Shown: positions 45,296 to 57,736 of the stretch, piece after piece
Position numbering within the stretch: the first letter of the stretch is position 1
Layout of the letters: each line of letters begins with the position of its first letter
Assembly: GCF_025698545.1 (NCBI RefSeq)
Contig: NC_068577.1
Location: 4,975,501 to 5,039,500 of the forward strand
Length of the DNA stretch: 64,000 bases
Direction: 5' to 3'
DNA from: Gossypium raimondii
Lineage: Eukaryota > Streptophyta > Magnoliopsida > Malvales > Malvaceae
Notes under the pieces: generated by a model
What the model was told of the DNA's origin: nothing
Seen by the model: only the letters and a program-made list of their open reading frames with translations
The model's database searches: none
Program-made: the position numbers and the translations under genes

Positions 45296-47574
45296 GAGGC
45301 TGCAATTGAAGATCATTTTCCTGGACAAGTTGAGCCATAAACAATATATAGAATAAGTTTTACTGTTTCAAGTTTGGTCAGCATTAACTTAAACATGATC
45401 CATATACAACATAAATAGCTGATAATTTTCTTGATGCTGTAAAGCATTTTCTCCAGAGTTATTTATTTGTAGAATCATCAGTGTTTGTTAATTATAGTAG
45501 AACTTTTATTATTATGCCCCAATCTGGTGATTATATGTATGGAAAAACTGTGAACTTGAGAAAGATCAAGTGGAAATCAAATGAAACCTTCATTCATGGA
45601 GGATATTAGGTTAATAAGGCAAAAAGAGAACTTAATATATGTGACCTAAGATTCTTCCATTTTGGTTTTCATATTTTATAATTTAGTCTAAACCAACCAG
45701 TGAAGAATTAAGCAACAATTATCAGTCTTTCTTTAACTGTGATATTAGTGTAGAAAACTAAAGAAAACCATTGACCATCAATATAAATTCCTTTAACAGA
45801 GATTAGGAATAATCAGGAGCAGATCATATCTCAGTTTAGCACTAATTAGTGACTAAAATATTGCACATATATTTTATCGAACATTCCCTCAACATATGAA
45901 TTTCCAGGATTTTTACAGTGATTGCTTTGAGAAAATTAAAAAAAAAGTGTTTTCTTAACGGTATGTAAAATATATAATAAAAGTGTTGACTCATATTTTT
46001 GGTTAAAAATATTTAATGGTGTTTGTATAAATGACTTAATTTGAATGATGTAATTAAATTAAATTAAAGAATTATAATCATGCTAAGTTCAATGATATAA
46101 AATGTGAATTACCCTATATTTTTATTAGTACTTAATTTTTTTCATTGGTTGGATATAAAATATTTACTTTATGTTATAAAAAAAACAAATTTTATTATAA
46201 GTTAAATAAATTTATTGAATTTTATTAGAATAAATAAGATTTTTAAGGAAAAATTTATTAATTCGTTCAATGAATGAGATTATACAATTTGGGAAAAAAA
46301 TAAACATCCGTCATTGGCGGTGAAACAAGCTACATCAACACAACAAAGGTTTCAGTCTCAGCATGAAAAAAACATTATGGCACGTTGACAACCAGCTCTG
46401 TCACAACTCAAACACGACATATCTGTAGTGATTACAAACATTTAACACGATAAGGATATCAACTCGGATGGTCCAAAGCGATTGAAAAAATCCGTAAAAG
46501 AACCAAATATCCACCAAACTAGAGAGGAGGATGACAAAATCATTCCTAAAGTCACTTGCATAAGCAAGACTACATGCATAAGCAATATTAAAAAACTTTA
46601 CAAAATAAGACAAAAATTTTCAAAAGTGAATACTTATTAAACAATGTAAAAGAAAAAAAAACATATAATAATTAAAACAACACGGGTCCAAATAGACTCA
46701 TAAAATCATTTATTATTCTAAAATACTCTCAAAATAGAAACAAATTAAAAAGTCGACGAAAAGCCACCATTTTGAGTATTTATGACCAACTCATTTTCCA
46801 AGAGAAATTGTTGGTGGTCAGTAGAGGTTTAGCTACAACAAATTCCGTTATCTATCCTTCATAACTTGTTAAAATAGTGAATATATCCCCAAAATGAAGG
46901 CGGAGTGAACGAGGAGAACAAAGAAAGAGAGGGTTGGTGAGAGGAAGGAAGAAAAAGATGAACATAAATAACTCGAAAGCTAACATTATCGTTGGACAAA
47001 ACAAGAGAGAAATAAAAAAAAAATTAATTTTTTTTTTGAAAAATTAAAATTTTTAAATTTGTGAATTACACACTCGAACTAAAATTGATTTGAATAATAT
47101 GATTGGAATTAATTTTTTATTTTATTATTGAGACTTATTCATCGATTTTTCTTTTTGTAAGTTAATATTTGATATTAAACACCTCATTAAGTTAACATCA
47201 TGAATCAGTTCGGCTTAATGACAAAAATGTGAACCTTAATCATGGATATAACTACGAGTTACCCACGGTTGGCTTCAGCTTCTAAAAGGCATGATAAATA
47301 AACATAAATTATCTCAGGTGTCGGTAGGCCTAGTACCATTACCACCATACAGTCCGTTGTAGCTTCCTGGAACGCTTTTTCACAGCGGTCCGGTTTGACA
47401 ATTAGCTGATAGCTAATTACTAATTGTAGTGACTGGTTTGATCAACTGATTCTATTAACTATTTATTTAAAAGTGTTTGGTAAAATTTAGTTAATAGCTG
47501 AAAGTTGATATGTGCAAAATGACAAATAAGGGCATGACAAAATTTATTGTTAAGTATTTATTTATAATACTTTA
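45296..47574. other. LEW1 3' side and AT-rich spacer
   Basis: The start of this stretch is the LEW1 3' untranslated region. No gene was recognised in the rest. Near 47400-47500, AATTAGCTGATAGCTAATTA and AGTGTTTGGTAAAATTTAG look like pieces of a small dispersed repeat, unproven. Confidence 0.4.
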
Positions 47575-47584
47575 GTCTTTATTG

Positions 47585-47800
47585 GATTTTTTACCCTAAT
47601 AATACTAAAAAATAATTAAATACCAAAATGATGTCCCCATGACATTATTTACTAAAATGGTGTGAAATGTGCAGTGTCGAGGGGTGGTGCCTGACAAGGT
47701 GGTGGCACCACCCATTTTTTTCTGAACCCATAATTTTTTTTTAAAAATAATATCTAAATGGTGGAGGGGTCTTATACAGCGGCACCAATATGATTCAACA
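47585..47800 (+). repeat. Left terminal inverted repeat of the MULE
   Basis: Pairs with about 55540-55760 on the opposite strand, with small indels. The inner limit is approximate. Confidence 0.75.
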
Positions 47801-47992
47801 AGTTAAACAATGTCAAAATACGAGTTAAAAAAATAATTTTTTAATCGATGGAAGGTGGTTCATTGGCGACACCACTTTGGGAATAAGAAAAGAGACCCCC
47901 CATAACTGGATAGTCATGAGAGGTCTCTTTTCTGATTCTCACTCACGGGATCCCAAACTCCATTTTCATTCCCTTCCTCTCCCCTTATCCCT

Positions 47993-48000
47993 ATATAAAA
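47993..48000 (+). promoter_or_regulatory. TATA box of the MULE plant-mobile-domain gene
   Basis: TATATAAA about 200 bp inside the TIR, upstream of a purine-rich leader and a long first intron that ends at the CTACAG acceptor at 48950. Confidence 0.5.
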
Positions 48001-48557
48001 TAAGCTGAGACGGGGACCGGCTATTGTTTGAGAAAGGAAAAAAGAAGTTGTTGAGGTTGAAGAGAAGAGGAGACAGAAGGTGTGTTTAGGGTTTTAATTT
48101 TTTTGTAGTATTATTTATTTGTATGTTTGTCACTTAATTATGAAAAAACTAAATAAATACTGAAATGATATATTTGAGAAGTTTTTTTTTGTATTATTAT
48201 TTATTTGTATGCTTCTTAATTAGTATAAAAAACAAATTAAATACTAAAATGGTATGGTTGAGGTTTTCAGGGTTTTTTAATTATTACTTGTTTGAGTTTT
48301 GCAGCATTAATTTTTATGTATTTTTACTATTTTTGTGTTGAAAACTTATTGTGTGATGTTATTTGAATGCATTAGAGATATATGTTGAAGGGAATATATT
48401 TAGAGATATATTGTTTGAGATATATGTTATTTGATATTTTTTATGTATAATAAAATAATAATTTCGATCTATATAATAATAATTTTTTGTGAAAATTAAT
48501 TTAGTATTTTGGGAGAAAAGTTTGAGTTGAAAGGAACTATCAATAAGCATGTATGTG

Positions 48558-48578
48558 TATATATATATATATATATAT
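48558..48578. repeat. (TA)n microsatellite
   Basis: A run of about ten TA units within the first intron of the plant-mobile-domain pseudogene. Confidence 0.85.
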
Positions 48579-48950
48579 TTGTAATATTAATTTTGAAATT
48601 TTGATTTATATATGTACATCTACATGTTTTTCTTTGCATTTGTAATTAATTTATTATTATTAGGATAAAAAGTTGTTTCCGAAATAAATAAAAAATTTAA
48701 GTTCTTTGTTTTAAAAAAAACTATATATGTACATGCATGCTATTGTATGCATTTTTGTGATATATCATATTTATATATTCGTTGTTAATGAGTGGAAATG
48801 TTTTTTTTTTTATGTAATTGGAGATTTTAACCAATTTTATGTTGGTTGTTAAATTACAAATAAATTATAAACGGTAGAAAATGTATTTTCGTTATTTGTA
48901 TATTGTTTATTTGTTTAATTGATGATTAAATTTTATTTTTGAAACTACAG

Positions 48951-50896
48951 ATATTCAAATGGGTTCTTTGATTAGAGAAGACAATCACACAATAAATATG
49001 ATTAATGAGCCGGTAAAAAAATTGTTATTTATTATTCACGGGTCCCCTTATAAAGTTGCATGTCATTTTTTATTTAATTAGAAGATTTTAACTAATGCGG
49101 TATTTTAATATGGTCAATGTGAGTACCGCATATTGAGGGTCCGTGTTAATGGTCCACGCAATCGGCCGGGTGAACATATTATGCTATACTTGGAGGAATC
49201 CAGATTCAGATCAGCAGCATTGATCTGCATGTTCGATTTGAGGGTCGACTTGATATTCGCTTTGGTTGAACTATGGCGCCCGAAGACCCACACATTTCAT
49301 TTGTCGTATGAGGAGTGCACCATCACTCTAGAAGATGTCGCACTGTAACTCGGGCTCTCAATCGACGGTAGTGCGTTCACGAGTATGAATAAAGTGTCCA
49401 AACCGACGACACTTTGCTATCACTTACCAGGACGCTCGCTTGATGATGCTGGAGATAATTTTACGAGTCTGAGATTTTCATGGTTGAATACAAATTTCAA
49501 AACATTACCAAGTAGTGCCACTAAGCGGGAGATGATATGTGCTGCTCGAGCATATATCATACATCTGATAGAGGGTGTACTCATGCCGGATGCAAATAAA
49601 AATAAGGTCCACTTGATGTACTTGCCCCTATTATCTAATTTGATGCTCACCCGTTCGTACAGTTGCAGCTCAACAATACTAGCAACATTGTATCGTGAGC
49701 TTTGTCAGGCGGCAAAGCACGCAATACAAGATATAGGCGGGTGCCTGATATTGCTGTATTCCTAGACACTGTACAAGATACCATTTTTGGCATCGATTAG
49801 TCACCAAACACATGTCTTCCCACTTGTAAATAGGTAATAAAATTGTAGCATTACATCAAGAAATTTTTTTTATTATGAAATTTTGTTCTAACAAGTTTAA
49901 TTTTGTTGTAGATGGTATACTTGTCCGGGTATCGGGAGGTCCTATAGGCTTGCGATTTACTGATAGATGATTGAAACACACGTCGGGGAATGGGTAGTTT
50001 TTCCTAATATTCATGTCATGTAATTGCTTTATTTATATTATTTGACTCGTGTTACTATGACCATGTTATTAATTGTGCAGTTCATCTGGATGTCATATTT
50101 TTCCTTAAACATTGCGGTTGTTATTCCCTCATCTGCTTTCATCCACTCACACTTGTGGTGCACTAGCGCACCCTTGTTGAATTTCTCGATAGTAGAGTGG
50201 TACAGCAAGGATCGAGTTCTGCAACAGTTTGATTGTAAACAAGATGTTCCGAATGTTCTACAGAATTTTGACAATGTCCATAGAATTAACAAAAGGGAGA
50301 AAGAATAAAAGAATTGGGCATTAAAGCATCAGTAATATCTTACATCGTGGAACGCCTGGATAAAGTAAAGACATCGGATGAATTTTGCTCTTAATTTGTG
50401 GCCCTCAGTCGAGTACCAAATTTGGTACATCAAGAATGGGAAATCATTTTTATATGGTGGGCAATTGATGGTACTCCCTTCACACATGAACCTTCGAAGG
50501 CACCAACACCATCGACGAGGTCATCCGCCTTTTGCACCGCAACCTGAGCCCAAACCTAAGCGGTCTTATACACAGTTTGGGGGTAGATAATTATTTTCTG
50601 AGGTCATCTAGCTACGCATATAGGTCAAAGATTCCCGATTCCAGCTCTGATCATCCGAATCTGAGATCATCAGTGATGTTTGATATCTTCAGCCTATTAT
50701 CACCCCAATACTCCACCCCTCCTAGGAAAAACTTTGGGACATTTGATTTTCCGAGTATGTTTAGCACACCCCAAGGATGTTGTGAACGATGTGTCGGGTG
50801 AGGGTGACAATGACCATCATGAGTACCCTCAACGCCAACATCCGATAGCACAATGGTTTACCCTACGGACAACATCGTCGAACTATCAATTTTAGC
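48951..50896 (+). pseudogene. Plant mobile domain (PMD) protein pseudogene
   Basis: The ATG at 48959 opens a short exon (MGSLIREDNHTINMINEP, GT donor at 49013). The PMD core follows from about 49120: LRVRVNGPRNRPGEHIMLYL, TFHLSYEECTITLEDVAL, then MICAARAYIIHLIEGVLMPD, NKVHLMYLPLL and LATLYRELCQAAKHAIQDIG. Later pieces (WYSKDRVLQQFDCKQDVPN, then YIKNGKSFLYGGQLMVLPSH and a His/Pro-rich tail) complete it. In-frame stops at 49346-49348 and 49763-49765, plus frame changes, make it a pseudogene. The PMD is the aminotransferase-like domain of MAIN/MAIL1 proteins, widespread in transposons. Its role in transposition is unknown. Confidence 0.82.
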
Positions 50897-51174
50897 CTGC
50901 TTAACATTATTTTTATTGCATGTGTTTTGTAATCATAATTCAAATTTTCAAGTTTGTATAATATATAGCTCAGACATTTTCTCCGTATTCCAATGTAATA
51001 TTCATCGAAGTGAAATCTTTTTATTTTATAGTTGAACATGTTTAAGCAATATCAAAATTCCATCATAATCAAATAAATTTTAATAAAACTAAAAGTATAC
51101 ATAAATTGTAAAATGAAATATTACTTCAATTGATAACAACATTTCACATACATTTGAACATAGAGTACATTAAT

Positions 51175-54100
51175 TCATATTCCACTCAATCGAGATGGTT
51201 GTCTAATGTGGCAGGTTCGATGCAGACATTTAGTTTGATTATGAACAATTGTTCTGCACAGACCACAAATTTTGGGGTCACTTTTCTCCTTCATATCCAT
51301 TTCACCATGGATCCTGGTGACGTGTGGGCGACCTTTCGACTTCCTACGTAACCCATTGTTTGGGACAAGTTCGAAAGTCAGTGAAGACATTTTCCATGTA
51401 GACAAATCATGCAAGACAGGGAATTCATTTTCCCAAATATGTAATGTACGTTCCAGAGTATACACCTCATCGATATATTGTTCAGCATTGATCCGGACAC
51501 GAGCACAAGCTGTAACGACGTGCGTACAAAGGTAACAAAGTGTCTGGAACTTCCCGTAATAGCACCGTTTGTTTCGGAGATCAACTCTGTAAGGCCTAGG
51601 TAGGATATCGGGTCAACAGTCACTAAACTCCGTAACTTGAAAAGTTTTAACTTGTCAAGAATATATTTCTACATTATCAACCTCGCTCTCTGACGGTTCA
51701 CATCTATTCCCTTTTTGACCTTCTCGGCAAACACGTGTCCTGCCTCCATTTGATTTACTTGTTTCGGCCTCATTCTTGGCATCAAGGTTGCCAGCCTGTA
51801 GAGCTAGCTAAGAAAACAGATGAAATTGGAAGATATTGTGTTTGCTTCAAGACAAAGTTAATCACCCCTGCCAAGTTGGTGGTCATATGACCATATTGAG
51901 ACTCGTCATCGAAACTCTGAGCTTATTGCCACGATTCCATGGTACCCAACCACTCTCGAAAACAATTATTCATTTCACGGTGCATATCACCCTCAAACCT
52001 GGTCAGCTTTTACCTGAAACAGTGTTGTTTTAGCTCGTATGCTGCGTATGTATTTTGAAAAGACACGTTACCTTTTCGAATTAATTTGTGGAAGTATTAA
52101 GAATATTTAAAAAACATATTGAAACCGAAATTTATCCATGTTCACTACTTATTTCTGCTAGTCTGCATTCTTGTAATCTCGATAAAAGTTGGCGGCGATG
52201 TAACGCCCTAAACTCAGCTTAGACGTTATGGCCAAATCTGGAGTTGTTACGTATCACGATTGAAAATTTAGTTTTTGTGTAACTAGAAAATCATCATTAA
52301 CTTTCAAAATCCCGGATTATTCAAAATCATATCTTAGCGTACCTTTTTATTAAAAATGTTGATTGTTTTAATTTCTGAAAACTTATAATTTTTGCAACGG
52401 AAACTCCTTTAAAAAGAATATTTGAGAATCATGGTTTGTTGTTTGAAAGCGCTTAATTTTTGCAGAAAAAGCAAGTTTCATCGTCTAAAACATTTAAACA
52501 ATATTAAGCAAATACTGAAATAATGTTTAAAAATCTAAAACAATTCAAAAAGTCCAGAGAGTCTAAATTTTACAGAACCCAAATCCTAAAATTTAAATAA
52601 ATCAAATTTAAATAGATTATGACATTAACCGAGCTCCTGATTGCACCGTCCCGCCTAAGTCTGAGGGTTACCTGAAAATATCAATCAAACAGAAAGTGAG
52701 TTTTGGAAACTCAATGCATAACGAATAGCTTAAAACAGTTAATGCATGTCAGGCAGATTTATTAGAAACAAATACATAACGGAGCAGAACAGATACAAAT
52801 ATATAATCCTACCCCCAACCACTACACACAAACTCCGACTATCCTAACACACCATATGGGTATAAAACACCCATCCAAACCCACACATTTTTTAGTGTCG
52901 ATAGGACACTTTACAGAATAGTTGCAGCTGAGCTGCTAGATAAATAGACGAGTTATTGCCTTTTATAGAAACACTTCTTCCATATATCATAACCCATCCC
53001 AAATACAGATACAAATTATAACAGATGTCAGACATGTTTCCAGAATACATGCATAAGATAACAGATACTGAGCATATATAACAATTTCTTGGATTTCACG
53101 TAACCAAAGTTTACTAATTATATATTGTTTCGAATACTTAACAGATAATAGACTTAGTACTAACAAATGATTGAATTCCATGTTTTATAGCTTATCAGAT
53201 CACAAACAGACCCCACAGAAGGCCTACAATTAGAATGTCATATATGGCTTTAGAGGAAAATTAAAAACTTTAGGCCCACACGCCTGTGTGGTCCACACGG
53301 CCTGATACACGGCTTGGCACACTTTCATGCGGTCCACACGACCCAAATAGCTTAGACCGTGTGTCACACAGGTCTAGCACACAGTTTGTCACACGACCAT
53401 GTGTCACACACAGCTTACCACATGGCCATGTGGCATCTACAGTGAACTTTTTCGGCTTTCATCGGTTATTTTTTTCCGTATTTTTTGATATACACCTGGT
53501 CCGATTTTGATGCAAATTTACTCCCGAGAATCTGGAGCCTAAATACGACATAAAAACATCCATTAAAAGATTTATCGAACCCAATTCATCATAAATGAGA
53601 AAACTAACTTCAGTGTACTACTATTAATATTTGACATTAAACCTTAAATGCACTTCTCACATTAAAAAAATAGCAGTTCACCAACAATTCTAAATTGCCG
53701 AGGGATCAATCACCTGTCCAACCTCACCTAAAACGCAATCGATTAACATACGAAACGCTTCCAACCCAAAAATTAAATGAGAAAGGAAAGAAAGAAAAAA
53801 AACAAGCAAAAACCCCCACTTACAATACAAAACAAGATTCAAGAGTACCCATATGAACCACCAACGTCGAGAACGAAATGCACAACAGAAGAATTAGGAG
53901 CGATGTTGCGAAAAGAAAGAATGAAAGAACAAAAAAAAAACAAAACAAAGAAAATCCAAGAACAGATCTAGAGAAGAATGGTGGCACGAGGACTTGGAAG
54001 AAAAACAAAACAAAAGAAACAAAGAACAAATTATGAAAATAAAAAACAACAAAACCAGGAACGTGGAAAAATGGTTTTGCTAAAATAAAAAACTAACCCC

Positions 54101-54885
54101 TTAATTTACTAATTAAAATCCAACAATAATTAAACCTCAACAAATTAAATGGAGTTCAACTTAAACACTAACTCTCTAACTAAATAACTCTCAAAGATAT
54201 TTAACAAAATAAAACACCCCCTTCCCACGTAGAGACTTGAACCTGTGGCCTTCAACCCACATTGAAGACACTGAACCACTGAAGCAAGTGCTAGCTAACA
54301 ACAAAATTGAGCCAAAACAAAAGTTAAAGATTTTGGGGCATTATAGGCGATGTGTCGGATGTAGTAAACGGATCTCCACGAAACATCGGAACACCTAATT
54401 GCGACAATTTGTCCTATCGATGTATCAGATATGATGCGAATATTGTCGTATCTAACAACATACATCCGTAAGTTCATCAGGAAGAATTCCCATGATTCTA
54501 TGTTCTTCGACTCCACAATGGCAAATACATAGTCTTCCTTGGTCGCGAATTTTTGGCCCACAAACAACTCCTCACGTTTGGGATCTGTGGTCAATCGGTG
54601 AACAGATAGTATATCGGGATACTCAAGGAACTCAGATGCATGTGCCGCATCGGGATCTACGATTGACATGTGGGCCCCAAGATCATTGCGTATGACAATA
54701 CCTCGACTCGGGTTCCTGACTGAAGATGCATAAACATTTTCATCGTTATTCGCTCCTTCATCGTCGATATCATCTAGATCGGAATCACTATAATCTTCAA
54801 CCTTGTGATCAGAAGGACCATTATTATCATATTCATCTTCACCACTCGCATTAATCTCAATCATCACCAGATGTATTTGCAACAA
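51175..54885 (-). pseudogene. MuDR-type transposase, internally deleted and split
   Basis: From 54885: an acidic N-terminus, then the MuDR DNA-binding start (REELFVGQKFATKEDYVFAI). This jumps directly to SWEFFLMNLRMYVVRYDNIR and IISD, so most of the catalytic core, including the first acidic residue, is deleted. The frame reaches SVYYIRHIA and is cut by the solo LTR 52199-54345. It resumes below 52199 with ANFYRDYKNAD, stops, and after many breaks shows a SWIM-like zinc finger (CYLCTHVVTACAR region, about 51480-51550). It ends with YTLERTLHIWENEFPVL, KGRPHVTRIHGEMDMKEKSD and a CCHC knuckle, CGLCRTIVHNQTKC. It is non-functional. Confidence 0.82.
52199..54345. mobile_element. Solo LTR in the MULE transposase
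   Basis: Starts TGTAACGCCCTAAACTC and ends GGGGCATTATA (probably a decayed ...ACA end), with target duplication GGCGA at 52194-52198 and 54346-54350. It holds a CACACGG dyad array near 53277-53440, e.g. CCACAC-GCCT-GTGTGG. No coding region was found; the open frames in its A-rich part look spurious. Confidence 0.82.
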
Positions 54886-55539
54886 GAACCTGGGTTAAGG
54901 TTCTCAGACGCAAATGGAGCATTAAGATTGATGTTGAACCCACGTACAAATGATCACCTATCAACAGACGCTCTCGAAACCTCCGTACACATATCTTGAA
55001 CTCCATGTTGTTCACTTAATGGAGTAAAATCTTCAGCTGGCTCCACATCAGCTAACTTAACAAAAAACTGTTAAACATTCAAATATACAACCAATTGTTG
55101 TTAAAATTACTCTATCGAAATAAACACATACGAAGAATTGATTATCCATCTTCAATAGTAAATCTATAAATATAATTAAACATAATTAAATTTCTCAACA
55201 ATTATTTGAAAAACAAAATATAATAACAAAAATTAATCACTTTACAAACCTTACAAATCTTTCTGACTTTTCTTTTCTTTTTCCTCTTCAAAAAAAATTT
55301 TTCTTTACTTTTTTCTTATCGGTTAGCTGCTGCAACCATTCAACAAAACACAAAAATTACTACAATTCAAGAAAACACAAAAATTCTATTGGTGCCGCCT
55401 AATAGTGCCCTTCCTTCTACTGGTGCCGCTTGACAGACTCCCTCCTCCTATTGGTGCCGCTTGACATGTGCCCTCCAACCTTGGTGCCGCCAGTGAGTGC
55501 CCCTCACCTTTTTTTACCCGTATTAGAAACCCATATTTT

Positions 55540-55760
55540 GCCCAGTATAAGTGCATGATATTGATGTCGCCGTATATAACCCTCCACCATTTAAATATTA
55601 TTATTTTTTAAAAAATAAATTATGTGCTAATGATGGCTATATGATTGGGCAAAAAAATAGATGGTGTCGCCACCTTGTCAGGCACCACCCCTCGGCACTG
55701 TTCATTTCATACCATTTTGGTATTTAATTATTTTTTTAATATTATTAGGGTAAAAAAGTC
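55540..55760 (-). repeat. Right terminal inverted repeat of the MULE
   Basis: Partner of 47585-47800. Just inside it, at 55390-55500, lie four copies about 31 bp apart of TTGGTGCCGCTTGACA-like sequence. Confidence 0.75.
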
Positions 55761-55770
55761 ATTTTTATTG

Positions 55771-56401
55771 GATAGAATTATTGAAATAAGACACTACTAC
55801 TAAGGAATTAAAGCATCTATTATGTAAATTAATTAGTGAATATTTTTGAAATTTTAAATAAACATATTTTTTAAGTTCCTTATTTGCAAATATTAACCTT
55901 GTGAAAATTGATAAAAATATTAATAGTGTATTAATATAATTGTAAACTATATTCTTAATAATAATTATGTCATGTTCTTAGTATGTAAATTAGTGATAAT
56001 TGCATAAGGAATTATTTTACATAAGTAAATTGAAAACAAATTAAGAGTATAAATATTCAAGAAATAAATACATGTGGCAAAGAGTAATTTTGAGCAAACA
56101 TATAAAGAAAATAATATTTTAATAAATATGATCAGATATGACATCCCACATATCTCATTTTCAATTAACGGCGAAAAAATCACTCATCCCAAAGAATTTT
56201 TTATTTTGGAGATTTTAGTTCTTGAATATTAAGTTTTTCATTTGAACCCAAGTCAATTAAAAAAATCCAAAATCTCTATATAGGAAACGCCCATCGTAAA
56301 ACAATCCCACTGAATTATTGCAGATTTACAACATAATTATTATTAAACCAAAGAACACAAAACGACACCACAAAAGTAAAACAGAGTCACCGGAAATTTC
56401 A
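55771..56401. other. Spacer downstream of the BURP gene
   Basis: AT-rich sequence without a gene. The part near 56401 is the 3' untranslated region of the BURP gene. Confidence 0.4.
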
Positions 56402-57322
56402 TTACACGGCAGCGACACCACCACCGGAGGTTTGCTGCTGAATCCATAAAATATCACCTTGTCGAAAAACATGGCAATAAGAGCTCCCTTTCTCGACACC
56501 CAACATTCGAAACACCAAATGATCGGAGCTCAAATTCTTGGAATCCAAATGACAAACGATGACAGCCTCCACTTCGTCCCCACTGCCGTCGCCGACAAGC
56601 CGGAGTTTAAAAGCTCTGGTTTCATAGTTTAAATCCGTATGGCAAAAATAAATGGCATAAAAATACGGGAACGGATGGCAAGGCACTTTCTTCACCGATA
56701 CAATCTCCACCGGAGGTTCCAAAACGGTGTAGTTCTGGAACACCGGAGTCGTTAACGTCGGGTGGGTCGTGGTGATGAACTTGAAATCAACGTCGGGTCC
56801 GAAAGCTTTTTTAACGAAACCGAGCATGGAGTCCAAAGAGGTGGCGCAGATTTTGGTGGTTTCGCCATTGATGGAATCGCATGAGTATAAAGTACCCAAA
56901 AAGGCTTTACCTTTTGGGGAAGACGGTGGGACCTTGAAGAGGTTGAACATGGCAGCGGGTTTTATGAAAGGGATGATATTTTGGTATTTTGGGGGCAAAA
57001 AGAAAGGTGGGTACAGTGAGAGGTTTCGGATGGGGAAGAAGATGGGGAGTTTTTGACCAACGTGAAAATTAAGGAGTTCATCCATGGTGAATAACCCAAC
57101 CTCTGCGCTTTTAATGTGATGGGAAATTTTCGTTTCATTTTCCCGGAAAATTTCGTCCTTCACTGCATATCCCCAGCGGCCCTGCTGTATGTATGCACAC
57201 ATTTAAAGAGACCATAGCGTTAGTTTCTGAAGTACAATTAAATTGACCAAAAGAAGAAGAAGAAAAATTACCATTAAAATCAATATACATAACAGGACTG
57301 GATAAGTGTATCGAAGAACCAT
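56402..57322 (-). CDS. BURP-domain secreted protein
   Basis: Two coding exons, 57322-57272 and 57184-56402 (GT-AG), 277 codons plus stop. Exon 1 encodes only a hydrophobic signal peptide (MVLRYTYPVLLCILILM). The rest carries FFPIRNLSLYPPFFLP-type segments, two Cys (YSCDSINGETTKICATSLDS) and the BURP signature of four CH pairs, spaced CH-x10-CH-x28-CH-x24-CH (PCHPFPYFYAIYFCH, VIVCHLD, SSYCHVF), ending QGDILWIQQQ. The long variable middle region of RD22 or PG1-beta proteins is missing, so it is USP/BNM2-like in build. BURP proteins are plant-specific and secreted to wall or vacuole; recent work assigns cyclopeptide formation to some. The exact role here is unknown. The exon 2 acceptor is a CAGCAG tandem. 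Confidence 0.9.
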
Positions 57323-57736
57323 CTTTTTCTTTTCTTTTGTGAATTCTCCCCTCGTACAAACTTCTGTTGATATTAAGGCTGAATCTTACTTGGATGGCGG
57401 GTGCGTGTTTGTATAATTGTATTGGTGTTGAAAAAGGTTTTTCTTTCTCCTAGTATTACTTTTATTCCTTTATTTGAAAATTAAGTATACTTTTTCTTAG
57501 TTTATTTTAATATTTCAACTTGGTAATTAAGTTAATTTCAGTGTGTGAACTTGATTTTATCACCACCTAAAAATTAAAATATATGTATCAAAGTGGCATA
57601 ACACAATCTTAAAACAATCTCAAATGTCATGTCATCAAATTTTTGCATTTGTCAAGTTGAAGGATAAAAAAGGACTTAGTCATCAAGTTTATGTAAAGGA
57701 ATGGACAAAAAAATATAAATACTGAAATGGACCTTT
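57323..57736. other. Upstream region of the BURP gene
   Basis: No gene was seen. This is the presumed promoter side of the BURP gene; no convincing TATA box was picked. Confidence 0.35.

Larger units (their letters stand above)
47575..55770. mobile_element. Mutator-like element with plant mobile domain gene
   Basis: The element runs 47585-55760. Its ends are long inverted repeats: the left reads GATTTTTTACCCTAATAATA and the right, on the other strand, GACTTTTTTACCCTAATAAT. Similarity continues inward for about 200 bp (both contain GGGGTGGTGCCTGACAAGGT). Imperfect 10-bp direct repeats GTCTTTATTG and ATTTTTATTG flank it. It carries two genes pointing at each other: a plant mobile domain pseudogene (+) and a MuDR transposase pseudogene (-), the latter split by a solo LTR at 52199-54345. 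Without that LTR the element was about 6 kb. Confidence 0.8.

Noticed and set aside
46401..46613. Minus-strand frame in the LEW1 downstream spacer
   Set aside because: Short, AT-driven, with no recognisable motif or splice context.
51175..51535. Plus-strand frames over 51130-51535
   Set aside because: They are shadows of the minus-strand MuDR transposase C-terminus, which has recognisable motifs.
53777..54029. Lys-rich frame on one strand and Phe-rich frame on the other in the MULE solo LTR
   Set aside because: Poly-A-rich low-complexity sequence within the LTR; no domain.
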